In this document: positions 1 to 7,368 of the stretch, piece by piece
Layout: the number at the start of each line of letters is the position of its first letter
How positions within the stretch are numbered: position 1 is the stretch's first letter
Assembly: GCA_034440255.1 (NCBI GenBank)
Contig: JAWXBU010000069.1
Span: 1-41,128, forward strand
DNA from: JAEUIA01 sp034440255
Lineage (GTDB): Bacteria > Planctomycetota > UBA1135 > GCA-002686595
DNA length: 41,128 nucleotides
Reading direction: 5' to 3'
Notes under the pieces: generated by a model
What the model was told of the DNA's origin: nothing
What the model saw: the letters and a program-made list of their open reading frames with translations, nothing else
Database searches by the model: none
Translations under genes and position numbers: made by a program

Positions 1-81
1 CGGGGAAAAATTGCTCTGGCTCGGTACACACACGATCAGCGGCCAGCGCGAACCGTCGTGGTTGTCCCTGGCACCGTACGA

Positions 82-1113
82 TCACTTCGCGGCGGAAGGT
101 GAGGGCTCAGGCGTGGGCGTCGCAGTCTGCGCGCGCACCAAATTCAAACGTTCGACCGCGCCGTCGACGATACGCGGGATCAAGACGTCGTAAGGAATCC
201 CGGCTGCCGCGGCCGCGGTTGCGAACTCGCTCGTCTGCTCCAGATAGCAACTCGCATTGACTTCGATGACGAACGGATTGCCGTCGGCGTCGACGCGCAT
301 GTCGACGCGGCCGTAGTCGCGCACGTGCAGCGCTCGGTACGCGGCCAACGCTACCGATTGCAATTTCGTGCGCAATTCATCTGGAATTTGAGCCAAAATT
401 GCGCGCGTGCCTTTGAAGCGCATGCTGTCTTCAGCCCACTTCGCTTGGCTGTCGAGGATGCGCGCGGCGCGCTCAGGGAGCCCCGAAAAATCGATCTCCA
501 TCGGCGGCAGCGCGATCGGATGCTGATTGCCGAGGATCGCGATGTTGAACTCGCGGCCGTCGATGAACTCTTCGACGAGCGCGTTGTCCTTGACCCGCTC
601 GTGCACGGCGGCGACCCGCTTCATCAGGTCTTTTTCGTTCGTCACGATGGAGCTCGGAGAGATGCCGATCGAGCTGTCCATCGAGAGCGGCTTGACGATG
701 AGCGGCATCTTCAAGCCAACGGCGCGCTCCAACCCCGAGTCGGGAGTGAATACGGCGAACGGTGGGAACGGAACGCCCTCGAAGGCGAGCAGCTTCTTCG
801 TGATGCCCTTGTCCTGCTGCAGGAAGAATTCGCCTGGCCCGCCGCCGACGTACGGCACTTCGAGCAAGTCGAGCAGCCCGACGACGCACACGGCGCCGAG
901 TCGCACCTTGCCGAAGTTCTCGAACAAGTTGAAGACGAGGTCCGGCTTCGGGTTCGTCAGCCCGTCGATCAACGCGTGCAGATCGCGGTGCACGCCGAGG
1001 ATGGTGGCTTCGTGCCCGCCGGAAACGAGCGCAGCGACGACCTGATCGACGACCTTGTCGTACGACCGAGGGTCCTTCTTCTTGTCGAGGTCAGTGAGAA
1101 CAGTGATCCGCAT
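82..1113 (-). CDS. D-Ala-D-Ala-ligase-like ATP-grasp enzyme
   Basis: A 343-residue cytosolic ligase of the ATP-grasp superfamily, expected to join a carboxylate to an amine through an acyl-phosphate using ATP. It has the Ddl-like order: an N-terminal pre-grasp domain starting MRITVLTDLDKKKD, DLVFNLFENFG near residue 80, PLIVKPLSMDSSIGIS for the ATP-grasp lysine and glycine-rich loop, ALVEEFIDGREFNIAI, and a metal-binding end VDMRVDADGNPFVIEVNASC. The last motif departs from the EVNTLPG of true Ddl, so the substrate is probably not D-alanine. The ATG at 1113 was chosen because homology begins there; the frame is open further upstream but reads as non-coding. It resembles the two ATP-grasp genes at 22549 and 23554, so the window holds three paralogs. 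The C-terminal TATPTPEPSPSAAK looks disordered. Substrates are unknown. Confidence 0.85.
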   Translation of the reverse strand: MRITVLTDLDKKKDPRSYDKVVDQVVAALVSGGHEATILGVHRDLHALIDGLTNPKPDLVFNLFENFGKVRLGAVCVVGLLDLLEVPYVGGGPGEFFLQQDKGITKKLLAFEGVPFPPFAVFTPDSGLERAVGLKMPLIVKPLSMDSSIGISPSSIVTNEKDLMKRVAAVHERVKDNALVEEFIDGREFNIAILGNQHPIALPPMEIDFSGLPERAARILDSQAKWAEDSMRFKGTRAILAQIPDELRTKLQSVALAAYRALHVRDYGRVDMRVDADGNPFVIEVNASCYLEQTSEFATAAAAAGIPYDVLIPRIVDGAVERLNLVRAQTATPTPEPSPSAAK

Positions 1114-1503
1114 GCGGGATGGGTTCTCTACTTGTATCGTCCGTCGAGCGTTCCGGCTCGTGTTGGATCGGAAGAAGTTGAAAGAGCGGGTTCCGATCGT
1201 GCGACTTGGTCGAGTCGCTGCACGACTCTGTTCGGGTCCAACGAGGGTCATTCCACCTGGACTCAGACCCTCGAGCGATCATGTGAGACATCGGCATGCG
1301 GTACTTGGAGCAGGCGAGCTGCGTCGCCCCGAAGACGATCGCGAAAGTGCGCACTTGCGTGCCAGGCCGTCGAATTCGTCGGTGCGGGAAGCTCCCTCGC
1401 TTCGTCCTGCAGATCGATCAGGTCGGATCACGAGGCGAAAGGCGACGCAGTGGCAGAGAAACGCCACCACCTGGGGATGGCAGGCTCCGCGAAGCCGATC
1501 GAC
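1114..1503. other. Intergenic region with a weak hairpin
   Basis: This 390-base gap lies between two minus-strand genes. No convincing coding sequence is seen. An inverted repeat GTGGC/GCCAC with an 8-base loop lies at 1450-1467, about 40 bases past the hydrolase stop codon. It could be a weak 3' hairpin, but it has no T-tract. Confidence 0.4.
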
Positions 1504-3573
1504 TTACCGCGCCGCATTCGTATTCATCAGCGCATTGCGCGAGTGATCGGTGTAGTTCGCGGGATTCGACATCCCCGTCGTGTGACACCAACCGGTCATG
1601 TGGCCCATCGAATTCGCGCCGGGCAACTGGCCGCGGAACTGTTCGGTCGTGCCGTCCTCGGGATCGGTGAGCAGGAGGCCCGTGAAGAAGTTGCACGCCG
1701 AGCCGCTGTTTGACGTCGTCCAATAGTGAACCCGCGCTCGCGCCCAGCTCGGAATACCTGCGAGCCACACCGGAGCACCACTCATCGTCATGTCGTTGTT
1801 CGTGCCGCACGCGAATGATCCGAGCGACGCGAGCGGCGTGCCTTGGTACGGCGACGCGACGCTCTGGATCAGGCGCGGTCCGACTGCAGTGTCGAGTCCG
1901 CTGACGTAATACGTGTACAAGTGCAACGCCGCCGGCCCGCCTTGGCTGTGGCCGACGACGCCGAACGAACCGCGCGCGTTCACAGCAGTGCGCAACAACT
2001 GCGCGAACTGATCGTGCGAGCGATTTCGGTTCGGGTCGAGGAACTCTTGCTTCGGCGCTGTGAAGTCAGCAGCCGGCCAGATCGATCCGCTCGAGCAGTA
2101 ACCGTGCACGAGCAGCAGTCTCCGGCCGAACGGTTTGGGAGCGAGTTGGTACGTGTCTGGGGATAGCAGTGCCGACGACGCCGGAATCGGTGCCGACAAC
2201 ATCGAGCGTGTCACGGTGCTCGTTCCGAGTCCGACGATCGGCGGCAGCGTGAGAATGTCGAGCGGCATCCAATCGGCCGCGTCGTACACCGCGTGCGTGT
2301 CGGGATCTTGCACGCGCACCTTGCGCAAGACGAACGGCGCATGCGTCTTCGTCACGTCGATCCAGCGACCATCGAGAAGCATGGGCAAGCGCCATTCGCC
2401 GCCGACGATCTCGGGGACGAGCATGCGCGAGAGCCAACATACCGGCGCGAATTCGCCGCGCTCGTCGATCCCCCATACTTCGGCGGACACGTGCAGTTGT
2501 GCGGGTTCGGTGAGCGCGAGTGCGCCGAGTTCGATCTTCAGACGCAGCGCGTCCTCGACGCTCGTTTCAACGAGGCCGGTGAGGAGCGTCCGTCGCTCGA
2601 CGATCGGAACGAAGAGTTGAACCGCGCGTTCGAAGCGCACTCCATCCGCGGAGCCGACGATTTCGACGCGTGCTGTGACGTCACCGCTCGTCCAACGCGG
2701 CACAAAGGCGCCGAAAACTCCGTCGAAGGCCAATCCATCGCCGTGTCGGCCGTCGTCGAACAGCGGGAGTCGGCTGGCGCCGTTCGCCGAGGCGATGTCG
2801 ACGAAACAGGTGTCGATGAGGTTGAGCAACGGACTCGTGCGACGTGTGATCCGCGGCTCGTGGAAGTCGTTTACAGCGAGGTCCGGGGCCGCGCCCGAGC
2901 TCGGATCGCGAGTGTCGCTTTCGTTTGTACCGCGATCACCGCGAGCTCCGCCCTCTTGCGGATCGCGCAGACCGAGGAGCGTCGTGTCGAACACGTGCGC
3001 GACGATGCCGATTTCGCGATCGCTCGTCGTCGCGAGCGTCGTCACGTGAGCCGACACTGCCCACTTCGAAGCGTCGCGCACGACGAGACGACTGTCGCGC
3101 GTGAAATCGACGCTCGACCGCAGGCGCAATACGCGCTCGCCCGCAGTGACGTTCGCGACGTCGTATCGATCCACCCGCCAACCCGGCCGTTCGCTCGCCG
3201 GCGATTGAGAGCGCACTTCGACGCTCCGCCAGCCGAAAGCGTGCTCTACCGAAGTGAACGGACCGCCGGCTGTGCTGACTTCGACTGCGAACTGCGCTGT
3301 TTCGGGCGTGAGTAACGCGAACGCGAGTGCACCGTCCGCACCGATGTGAAGCGTTCGTTCGAAAGTCCACGTCCCGTCGCTCGCGCGCCCGAACTCGATC
3401 GGCACGAACAACGCCTGCGACGTCGTCGCGAGGTCCGCCGGATCCGGCAGTCGCACGCGCCCCGACACGATGTCGGTCGCCGGTGCCGAGACTTGCTTGA
3501 AAACGAGTTCGTCAGCCGAGCCTTGGCCCCGGACGACTGCCGCCAGACACACGATTGCAATCCAAACGCGCAT
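1504..3573 (-). CDS. Secreted alpha/beta-hydrolase (esterase/lipase-like)
   Basis: A 689-residue exported protein with a signal peptide (MRVWIAIVCLAAVVRGQG). The first ~440 residues are beta-rich. They include DDGRHGDGLAFDGVFGA near residue 270, a signature of 'choice-of-anchor X'-type extracellular domains. The C-terminal ~200 residues are a hydrolase: LLLVHGYCSSGSIWP forms the oxyanion region, GHSQGG the nucleophile elbow (Ser about residue 543), and DHSRN near residue 677 supplies the probable catalytic His. Several cysteines in this part (ACGTNN, SACNFF, GWCHT) suggest disulfides, consistent with export. A GTG at 3583-3585 lies in frame, but the ATG at 3571-3573 has GGGAGG seven bases upstream and leads directly into the signal peptide. 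The substrate, an ester or lipid, cannot be read from the sequence. Confidence 0.8.
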   Translation of the reverse strand: MRVWIAIVCLAAVVRGQGSADELVFKQVSAPATDIVSGRVRLPDPADLATTSQALFVPIEFGRASDGTWTFERTLHIGADGALAFALLTPETAQFAVEVSTAGGPFTSVEHAFGWRSVEVRSQSPASERPGWRVDRYDVANVTAGERVLRLRSSVDFTRDSRLVVRDASKWAVSAHVTTLATTSDREIGIVAHVFDTTLLGLRDPQEGGARGDRGTNESDTRDPSSGAAPDLAVNDFHEPRITRRTSPLLNLIDTCFVDIASANGASRLPLFDDGRHGDGLAFDGVFGAFVPRWTSGDVTARVEIVGSADGVRFERAVQLFVPIVERRTLLTGLVETSVEDALRLKIELGALALTEPAQLHVSAEVWGIDERGEFAPVCWLSRMLVPEIVGGEWRLPMLLDGRWIDVTKTHAPFVLRKVRVQDPDTHAVYDAADWMPLDILTLPPIVGLGTSTVTRSMLSAPIPASSALLSPDTYQLAPKPFGRRLLLVHGYCSSGSIWPAADFTAPKQEFLDPNRNRSHDQFAQLLRTAVNARGSFGVVGHSQGGPAALHLYTYYVSGLDTAVGPRLIQSVASPYQGTPLASLGSFACGTNNDMTMSGAPVWLAGIPSWARARVHYWTTSNSGSACNFFTGLLLTDPEDGTTEQFRGQLPGANSMGHMTGWCHTTGMSNPANYTDHSRNALMNTNAAR

Positions 3574-4245
3574 GATGCCTCCCACTCTACGACCAACGGC
3601 GCGCGGCGGAGTTGCAGTTCATGTTCACTTTTTTGCGCGCGCCACCGGTTCGGCACGCACCTGATCGGTTGTAGCGCCGCGCTACGGATACGAGCGACGG
3701 CAACGCCTGCATTTCCTCTCGGTTAGAGCCGTTCGCGAAGGGCTTGTGGACGCGGCATGGGCTCGTATGGAGGGTGCGGACTCGACGCCCAGATCGGACT
3801 CGAGTTCGACCCCGATCCAGACGTTGCTCGCAAGGTCACGCAAGCAACGGCGTGAGTTCATCCGACAGCAGAGTCGGCGAGCGGCAGCGGATTACGCGAA
3901 GGCCTCAGGTGTCGCCGAGTGGCTTGCGTACGACGGACCGCCTGAGGCTGACCCAGGATGACGGTCGTGAGACGGATTCGATCTGCGCGCGGAACTCCAA
4001 GCGTGGCGACATCTGGTTCGTCATCGTGCGGGATGCGCTCGTGGGCGTGGTTCTCATTCAAGATGCTCGAGGACGAACTCACCTCGACCCAGTCCGATCG
4101 GTGGGCGTGCGTGGATAATGGCCTGCTCCGGCTCACGCGCGCACCCTCGCGATCCGATTGCGCGAGCTTGTCGAATCACGTGCTCGGCGAGCGGAGACGC
4201 GCCTGAAGTCGAGGGACAGTTCGTAGAGTCAGGACGGTCACATCG
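3574..4245. other. Gene-poor stretch with degraded coding traces
   Basis: No complete recognisable gene lies here. One small plus-strand ORF (3746-3961) is listed separately. After it, a different plus frame, about 3958-4118, reads protein-like (KRGDIWFVIVRDALVGVVLI) without a plausible start codon, as if it were the tail of a frameshifted gene. The remainder looks non-coding. Together with the broken gene that follows, this suggests decaying accessory DNA. Confidence 0.4.
3746..3961 (+). CDS. Possible small protein, unrecognised
   Basis: A 71-residue ORF starting with GTG. The C-terminal half has protein-like composition (REFIRQQSRRAAADYAKASG, then EWLAYDGPPEADPG) and could form a helix. 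I do not recognise the family. A GAAGGG lies just upstream of the GTG. Its stop overlaps an ATG (ATGA at 3958-3961), but the frame that ATG opens is not convincing, whereas a third frame across 3958-4118 looks more like real protein. The gene may therefore be a relic broken by a frameshift. Confidence 0.3.
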   Translation: MDAAWARMEGADSTPRSDSSSTPIQTLLARSRKQRREFIRQQSRRAAADYAKASGVAEWLAYDGPPEADPG

Positions 4246-4527
4246 ATGACTCTCCCTCCGCACGAACATCCGCAGCGACTGTCGCCGGCCGAGGCGTGGG
4301 CCCAGCGCATCGTGATCGACCACGTGCGCTCGATGGATCCGATCGATCGCATCGCGCGGATCGACGACATGTACTGAGCCGCTGAGGAAATGGCGCGGAT
4401 CCAGCTCGCGGATCGGTATCCGAGCGCAGACGAGAACGAGATCAAGTACCGACTCGCGGCCCTACGCTACGGACGCGCGTTCACGATGCGCTGGTTCAAT
4501 TGGGATCCCGAGGTCGAGGGGTGGTGA
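4246..4527 (+). pseudogene. Small partner gene of a nucleotidyltransferase, broken by in-frame TGA
   Basis: Translation from ATG 4246 gives 43 residues (MTLPPHEHPQRLSPAEAWAQ... DDMY), then TGA at 4375-4377. The same frame continues for 49 more codons (AAEEMARIQLADRYPSADEN ... RYGRAFTMRWFNWDPEVEGW) to a TGA at 4525-4527. The downstream part reads as one protein with the upstream part. A single CGA-to-TGA transition would explain the break. Small proteins of this type, with a 'RHP/RYPSA..E' helical segment and a C-terminal W, are common just before nucleotidyltransferase genes in high-GC bacteria; that family recognition is from memory. The stop overlaps the GTG start of the next gene (GTGA), indicating an ancestral two-gene unit. 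An internal ATG at 4390 preceded by GAGGAA could still express the C-terminal 45 residues. Confidence 0.6.
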
Positions 4528-5303
4528 TTCCGCCGGCCCTGACGGATGCGGCTGTGATCGCATCGGAGCTTTTCGAGAGTCTCTCGATCCCGCACGTCAT
4601 CGGCGGCTCCGTTGCCAGCTCCTACTACTCGGAGTGGCGCCTCACGAACGACGTCGACATCGCGGTCGACCTGAGCCCGAGTCGAATCGATGCGTTCGTG
4701 CAACGGGCTTCGACGAGCTTCTTGGTCGAGCCGTCGTTCGTGCTCGAAGCTGTCCAGCACAAACGCATGTTCACGAGGGTCCATCGGTCGACGTTCGTGA
4801 AGATGGATGTCTACGTTCGAGCGCGCGCTGGCTTCTTCGACAGCCAGCTGAAACGTGCTCGGCTGGCCGCCATTTGGGCCAATCCTCGCAGTGAGGTTCG
4901 GATCCGATCACACGAAGACTTCGTGTTGCAGAAACTGCTCTGCTACGAGCAGGGCGGCCGCGCATCCGAGCGACACTGGCGTGATGTGATCAATGTGCTG
5001 AGCGTGTGGCAGGACCGCCTCGACGAAGGGTACCTGAGCCAATGGGCCGAGCAGCTCGAGCTCGTCGAGTTGCTCGGTGCGGCGAAACGTGAAGCGAGTG
5101 GGTTGAGCCACAAATTCGCGTCAGAAGGCGGGCTGATTGCGTCTTCCTCGCAAGGTGCAGTGACGACGCGGGTTCGCCGCAACCCTCGGAGGAACTGCAA
5201 CGCAGTCCAGGGAGGTGCAAGCAGCCCGAGTTCTGCCGCGAATTTGTGGCTCAGCCCACGAGCGGCGAACTCGGATAGTCGGGAGCCAATGCGACCGACT
5301 TGA
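4524..5303 (+). CDS. Nucleotidyltransferase-fold protein (AbiEii/MNT-like) with a repeat-derived tail
   Basis: A protein of about 259 residues whose first ~195 form a nucleotidyltransferase domain. PHVIGGSVASSYYSEWRLTNDVDIAVDL carries the GG/S helix and the metal-binding DVDI dyad, KMDVYV supplies a probable third acidic residue, and HEDFVLQKLLCYEQGG with ERHWRDVINVL matches the C-terminal helices of AbiEii/DUF6036-type proteins. These are often one half of toxin-antitoxin-like pairs, here matched by the small gene overlapping its start. The GTG at 4524 was chosen for the GTGA overlap with the upstream stop and the GAGGGG before it. The last ~65 residues (SHKFASEGGLIASSSQ... onward) come from the inverted-repeat element at 5098-5259 and are low-complexity, so the ancestral stop was probably lost when that element inserted. 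Confidence 0.7.
   Translation: MIPPALTDAAVIASELFESLSIPHVIGGSVASSYYSEWRLTNDVDIAVDLSPSRIDAFVQRASTSFLVEPSFVLEAVQHKRMFTRVHRSTFVKMDVYVRARAGFFDSQLKRARLAAIWANPRSEVRIRSHEDFVLQKLLCYEQGGRASERHWRDVINVLSVWQDRLDEGYLSQWAEQLELVELLGAAKREASGLSHKFASEGGLIASSSQGAVTTRVRRNPRRNCNAVQGGASSPSSAANLWLSPRAANSDSREPMRPT
5098..5259. repeat. 162-bp element with ~38-bp inverted-repeat arms
   Basis: The left arm, 5098-5135, begins GTGGGTTGAGCCACAAATTC. The right arm, 5222-5259, is its reverse complement with 22 of 23 outer positions matching; a patchier match follows inward (CAGAA and CGGGCTG retained). The 86-base core has further short complementarities (CTTCCTC/GGAGG, TGCAG/CTGCA), so the whole unit could fold into a long hairpin. 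It looks like a small non-autonomous mobile element or an intergenic palindromic repeat. It provides the 3' end of the nucleotidyltransferase reading frame. No second copy was seen in this window. Confidence 0.65.
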
Positions 5304-5315
5304 TTCGGCGGACAT
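5298..5315 (+). repeat. 18-bp direct repeat, copy 1
   Basis: ACTTGATTCGGCGGACAT, identical to 6193-6210. The pair brackets the DUF4142 gene. Just downstream, GGGCGG (5322-5327) and CCGCCC (5335-5340) form a hairpin. ACTTGA here and TCAAGT near 5351-5356 make the whole ~59-bp segment an imperfect palindrome. Confidence 0.7.
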
Positions 5316-5521
5316 GGTTGCGGGCGGATGATGCCCGCCCCCGGCGCGCTTCAAGTTGTAGAAATTGCATGCGCTGGCAACGCTCTCTCAGGGTTACCGG
5401 TCGTCCGCACAGTCAGTAGTCGTCGGCATACGCGTTGCTTCGTCGCATCTTGCGCAGCCGCTCTCCGGCGCGCGAGGCCGCGTCGCGATCGACGCAACGA
5501 TCCATCCCAAACGGTACCGAC

Positions 5522-6109
5522 ATGAACTCCACCAAACTGGTTCTTCCCCTCATCGCCGCGCTGTGCGCGTGCCATTCCGATCGTCACGATCGGAACGACT
5601 CGAACGCACGTGGCACGAATGCGACCCATGCTTCGATGTCGAGCAGCGACAAGACGGCCGCAATGCCGGATTCCAAGCTGTCGGCGGACGACAAGAAGTT
5701 CATCGAGAAGGCCACGATCGGTGGCATGTTCGAAGTGCAGTCGTCGCGGATCGCGCAGATGAAGCAGGTCTCGCGTGGCACCTTGGACTTCGCGCAGATG
5801 ATGGTCGACGGCCACGGCAAGGCGAACCGCGAGCTCGACCGAATCGCGACGGAGAAGGGCTTCACGCCCCCGACGCGCGTCGACGCCGCGCACGAGAAAA
5901 AGCTGGTTGAGCTGCAGAAGCTCGACGGCGAACAGTTCGAGCGCGACTACCGGTCGGCTCAGGCCACTGCACACGACGACGCGATCGAGCTTTTCGAACG
6001 CTATTCCACGAAGGCCGATGACACGGACCTGCGCGCCTTCATCACCCGCACCCTGCCCACGCTGCGTGAGCACAAACAACATTTGATGGACACACCTGGT
6101 CCGAAGTAG
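5522..6109 (+). CDS. DUF4142 ferritin-like lipoprotein
   Basis: A 195-residue exported protein. The N-terminus MNSTKLVLPLIAALCACHSD has a lipobox-like LCAC, so it is probably a lipoprotein. A low-complexity Ser/Asp/Asn linker follows, then a four-helix DUF4142 domain from about residue 60: KLSADDKKFIEKATIGGMFE, SRGTLDFAQMMVDGHGKANR, LQKLDGEQFERDY, and the final TLPTLREHKQHL. In this family the histidine/acidic pattern resembles ferritin-like metal sites, but function is not established; members are often linked to stress. The ATG at 5522 is the first codon that gives a proper signal peptide. The gene sits alone between two copies of an 18-bp direct repeat (5298, 6193), which suggests it may have moved as a unit. 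Confidence 0.85.
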   Translation: MNSTKLVLPLIAALCACHSDRHDRNDSNARGTNATHASMSSSDKTAAMPDSKLSADDKKFIEKATIGGMFEVQSSRIAQMKQVSRGTLDFAQMMVDGHGKANRELDRIATEKGFTPPTRVDAAHEKKLVELQKLDGEQFERDYRSAQATAHDDAIELFERYSTKADDTDLRAFITRTLPTLREHKQHLMDTPGPK

Positions 6110-6123
6110 TGCCGCGAAGTGCA

Positions 6124-6192
6124 TCGGGCCGCGTCCTCGAGAAGGGGTTGCGGCCCGAGCTGTTTATGGGTCGCCGAGAAGCTCAGCGACCC
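6124..6192 (+). terminator. Two tandem hairpins downstream of the DUF4142 gene
   Basis: The first hairpin has a perfect 9-bp stem, TCGGGCCGC (6124-6132) with GCGGCCCGA (6150-6158), and a 17-base loop. It is followed by GCTGTTTA, a weak T-tract. The second is GGGTCGC (6168-6174) with GCGACCC (6186-6192), running directly into direct-repeat copy 2. It probably ends DUF4142 transcription before the converging BMC operon. Confidence 0.5.
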
Positions 6193-6210
6193 ACTTGATT
6201 CGGCGGACAT
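6193..6210 (+). repeat. 18-bp direct repeat, copy 2
   Basis: Exact copy of ACTTGATTCGGCGGACAT at 5298-5315, with similar flanks (GACC before, GG after). Confidence 0.7.
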
Positions 6211-6240
6211 TGGCCCGAGCCGAGCCGTTGGAGTCGTGTC

Positions 6241-6753
6241 TCAGATCCGATGCATGAACCTGAACACGCGCTCGTGCATCACCCGGACGACGTAATCATC
6301 GGGCCCACCCAGGCACTCCATGCACTGCTTCATCTGCGCGAAACTGGCGCCACCGGTCAGCTCCACCGTCAGCACCATGTGGAAGTAGCCCTCGATCATG
6401 CGTTGGCTGATGTCGTGCACACTCGCCTGACTCTGCGCGAGCGCGGTCGTGATCTCCGACAGCACACCAGGGCGATTCTTGCCGACCGCGGTGATCACGA
6501 CGCTCGTCGTCGGATCGTCGTCGATCGGCTCAGGCATGTGCGGCAGCGTGCGTTGAGCGCGCTCGGCGTCGGGACCGCGATCGGGCGTCGGTTCGACATA
6601 GCCGGCGCCGCTCGCGCTGCGCAGCGCGAGACCTTGCTCGGCGGCGAACGCTTCCGCATGCGGCGTCAGAAGCGTGTCCGCGTCGAGCACGATCTCAGAG
6701 CCTGCCGCTTGCAAGCGACGCAGATCTTCGACCGTCAAGAAGCGACGCGGCAT
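6241..6753 (-). CDS. ACT-domain protein fused to a BMC-associated N-terminal segment
   Basis: A 170-residue protein that is the last gene of the microcompartment operon. Residues ~1-42 (FLTVEDLRRLQAAGSEIVLD, then DTLLTPHAEAFAAEQGLAL) resemble the short 'thr-Asp-Leu ... LTP.A...A...G' module found at the ends of several BMC-associated enzymes. A ~40-residue linker follows. Residues ~85-170 are a UPF0237-type ACT domain (VVITAVGKNRPGVLSEITTA ... DISQRMIEGYFHM ... RVFRFMHRI) and keep the characteristic terminal MHRI. ACT domains bind small molecules, usually amino acids, so an inferred role is sensing the pathway substrate or product, perhaps at the shell. It starts 13 bases after the BMC-T stop. 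Confidence is high for the ACT domain and moderate for the N-terminal resemblance. Confidence 0.75.
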   Translation of the reverse strand: MPRRFLTVEDLRRLQAAGSEIVLDADTLLTPHAEAFAAEQGLALRSASGAGYVEPTPDRGPDAERAQRTLPHMPEPIDDDPTTSVVITAVGKNRPGVLSEITTALAQSQASVHDISQRMIEGYFHMVLTVELTGGASFAQMKQCMECLGGPDDYVVRVMHERVFRFMHRI

Positions 6754-6766
6754 GCGAGCATCCTCG

Positions 6767-7363
6767 TCAGAGGTGGCGAATCAGTTCGGGATGCGGACGC
6801 GGGATCACGACTTCGCGCGTCAAAAGGCCGCGCTCTTGCGCCATCCGCGCGCCAGCGGCGACGGAACTGCGCACGTCGCTGACTTCGCCAGTCAGCGTGA
6901 AAAAGCTCTTTCCACCGAGTCCGTTCGCGATGCGGATGTCGACCAAGTCGACGGTCGCCGTCTTGAGCGCGATGTCCGCGGCACTCACCGTCGACGCCAC
7001 CGTGTTCGTTTCGATCACGCCGATCGCATCGAGGCTGCCGTTGATCTTGCCGCCCTTGCGGCGGAGCATCGGCACGATCTGATCGTGAATTTGCGGGATC
7101 ACGAGTTGATCGACCAGGTCCCCCGCCGCCAGCTGCGCGCCTTTGGTCGCCGACGCACGCACGTCAGCCACCGCTCCCGTGAAGAGCATCACGTACTTGC
7201 CCGGCTGCACCGGCGTCGCGAACAGCATCTCCACGTGTGCTTCCTTCAGCACCGCGTCGGCGACTTCGACTCCGCGCGCGATGGAGCACAGTTCGAGCAC
7301 ACCGATCGCGATGTCGAGCTCGACGTCGTCGCGCATTTCCGGATTCTGATCATTGCGATTCAT
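6767..7363 (-). CDS. BMC-T shell protein, two tandem BMC domains
   Basis: A 198-residue trimeric shell protein with two fused BMC (Pfam00936-type) domains. Domain 1 is about residues 15-95 (AIGVLELCSIARGVEVADAV ... GKYVMLFTGAVADVRAS). Domain 2 is about 112-190 (LDAIGVIETNTVASTVSAAD ... GKSFFTLTGEVSDVRSSVAA, ending EVVIPRPHPEL). This is the single-layer BMC-T type (PduT-like class), distinct from the stacking type encoded at 8003. Three copies would form a pseudohexameric tile with a larger central pore, often used for cofactor or electron transfer. A cysteine sits in the first domain (ELCSIARG), but I cannot tell whether it lies at the pore. The ATG at 7363 has AGAGGTGAG upstream; a GTG nine bases earlier is also in frame. 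Confidence 0.9.
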   Translation of the reverse strand: MNRNDQNPEMRDDVELDIAIGVLELCSIARGVEVADAVLKEAHVEMLFATPVQPGKYVMLFTGAVADVRASATKGAQLAAGDLVDQLVIPQIHDQIVPMLRRKGGKINGSLDAIGVIETNTVASTVSAADIALKTATVDLVDIRIANGLGGKSFFTLTGEVSDVRSSVAAGARMAQERGLLTREVVIPRPHPELIRHL

Positions 7364-7368
7364 GGGAC

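Noticed and set aside
82..1113. Bona fide D-alanine-D-alanine ligase (Ddl)
   Set aside because: The final metal-site motif is EVNASC rather than EVNTLPG, and several paralogs occur, so a specific ddl call is not justified.
325..1713. Plus-strand 462-residue ORF
   Set aside because: It is the antisense shadow of the ATP-grasp gene, with Arg/Glu/Asp/Val-biased composition typical of high-GC shadows.
4375..4377. TGA recoded as an amino acid or selenocysteine
   Set aside because: TGA ends most genes in the window, including kamA, rodA and mreC, and no SECIS-like hairpin follows; a nonsense mutation is simpler.
5098..5259. Integron attC site
   Set aside because: GTTGAGC fits the GTTRRRY box, but it lies at the 5' end and its partner at the 3' end, the reverse of attC order, and no integrase is present.
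5298..6210. Insertion sequence carrying DUF4142
   Set aside because: There is no transposase, and the 18-bp repeats are direct rather than inverted, so an IS call is unsupported. It is reported only as a repeat-flanked unit.
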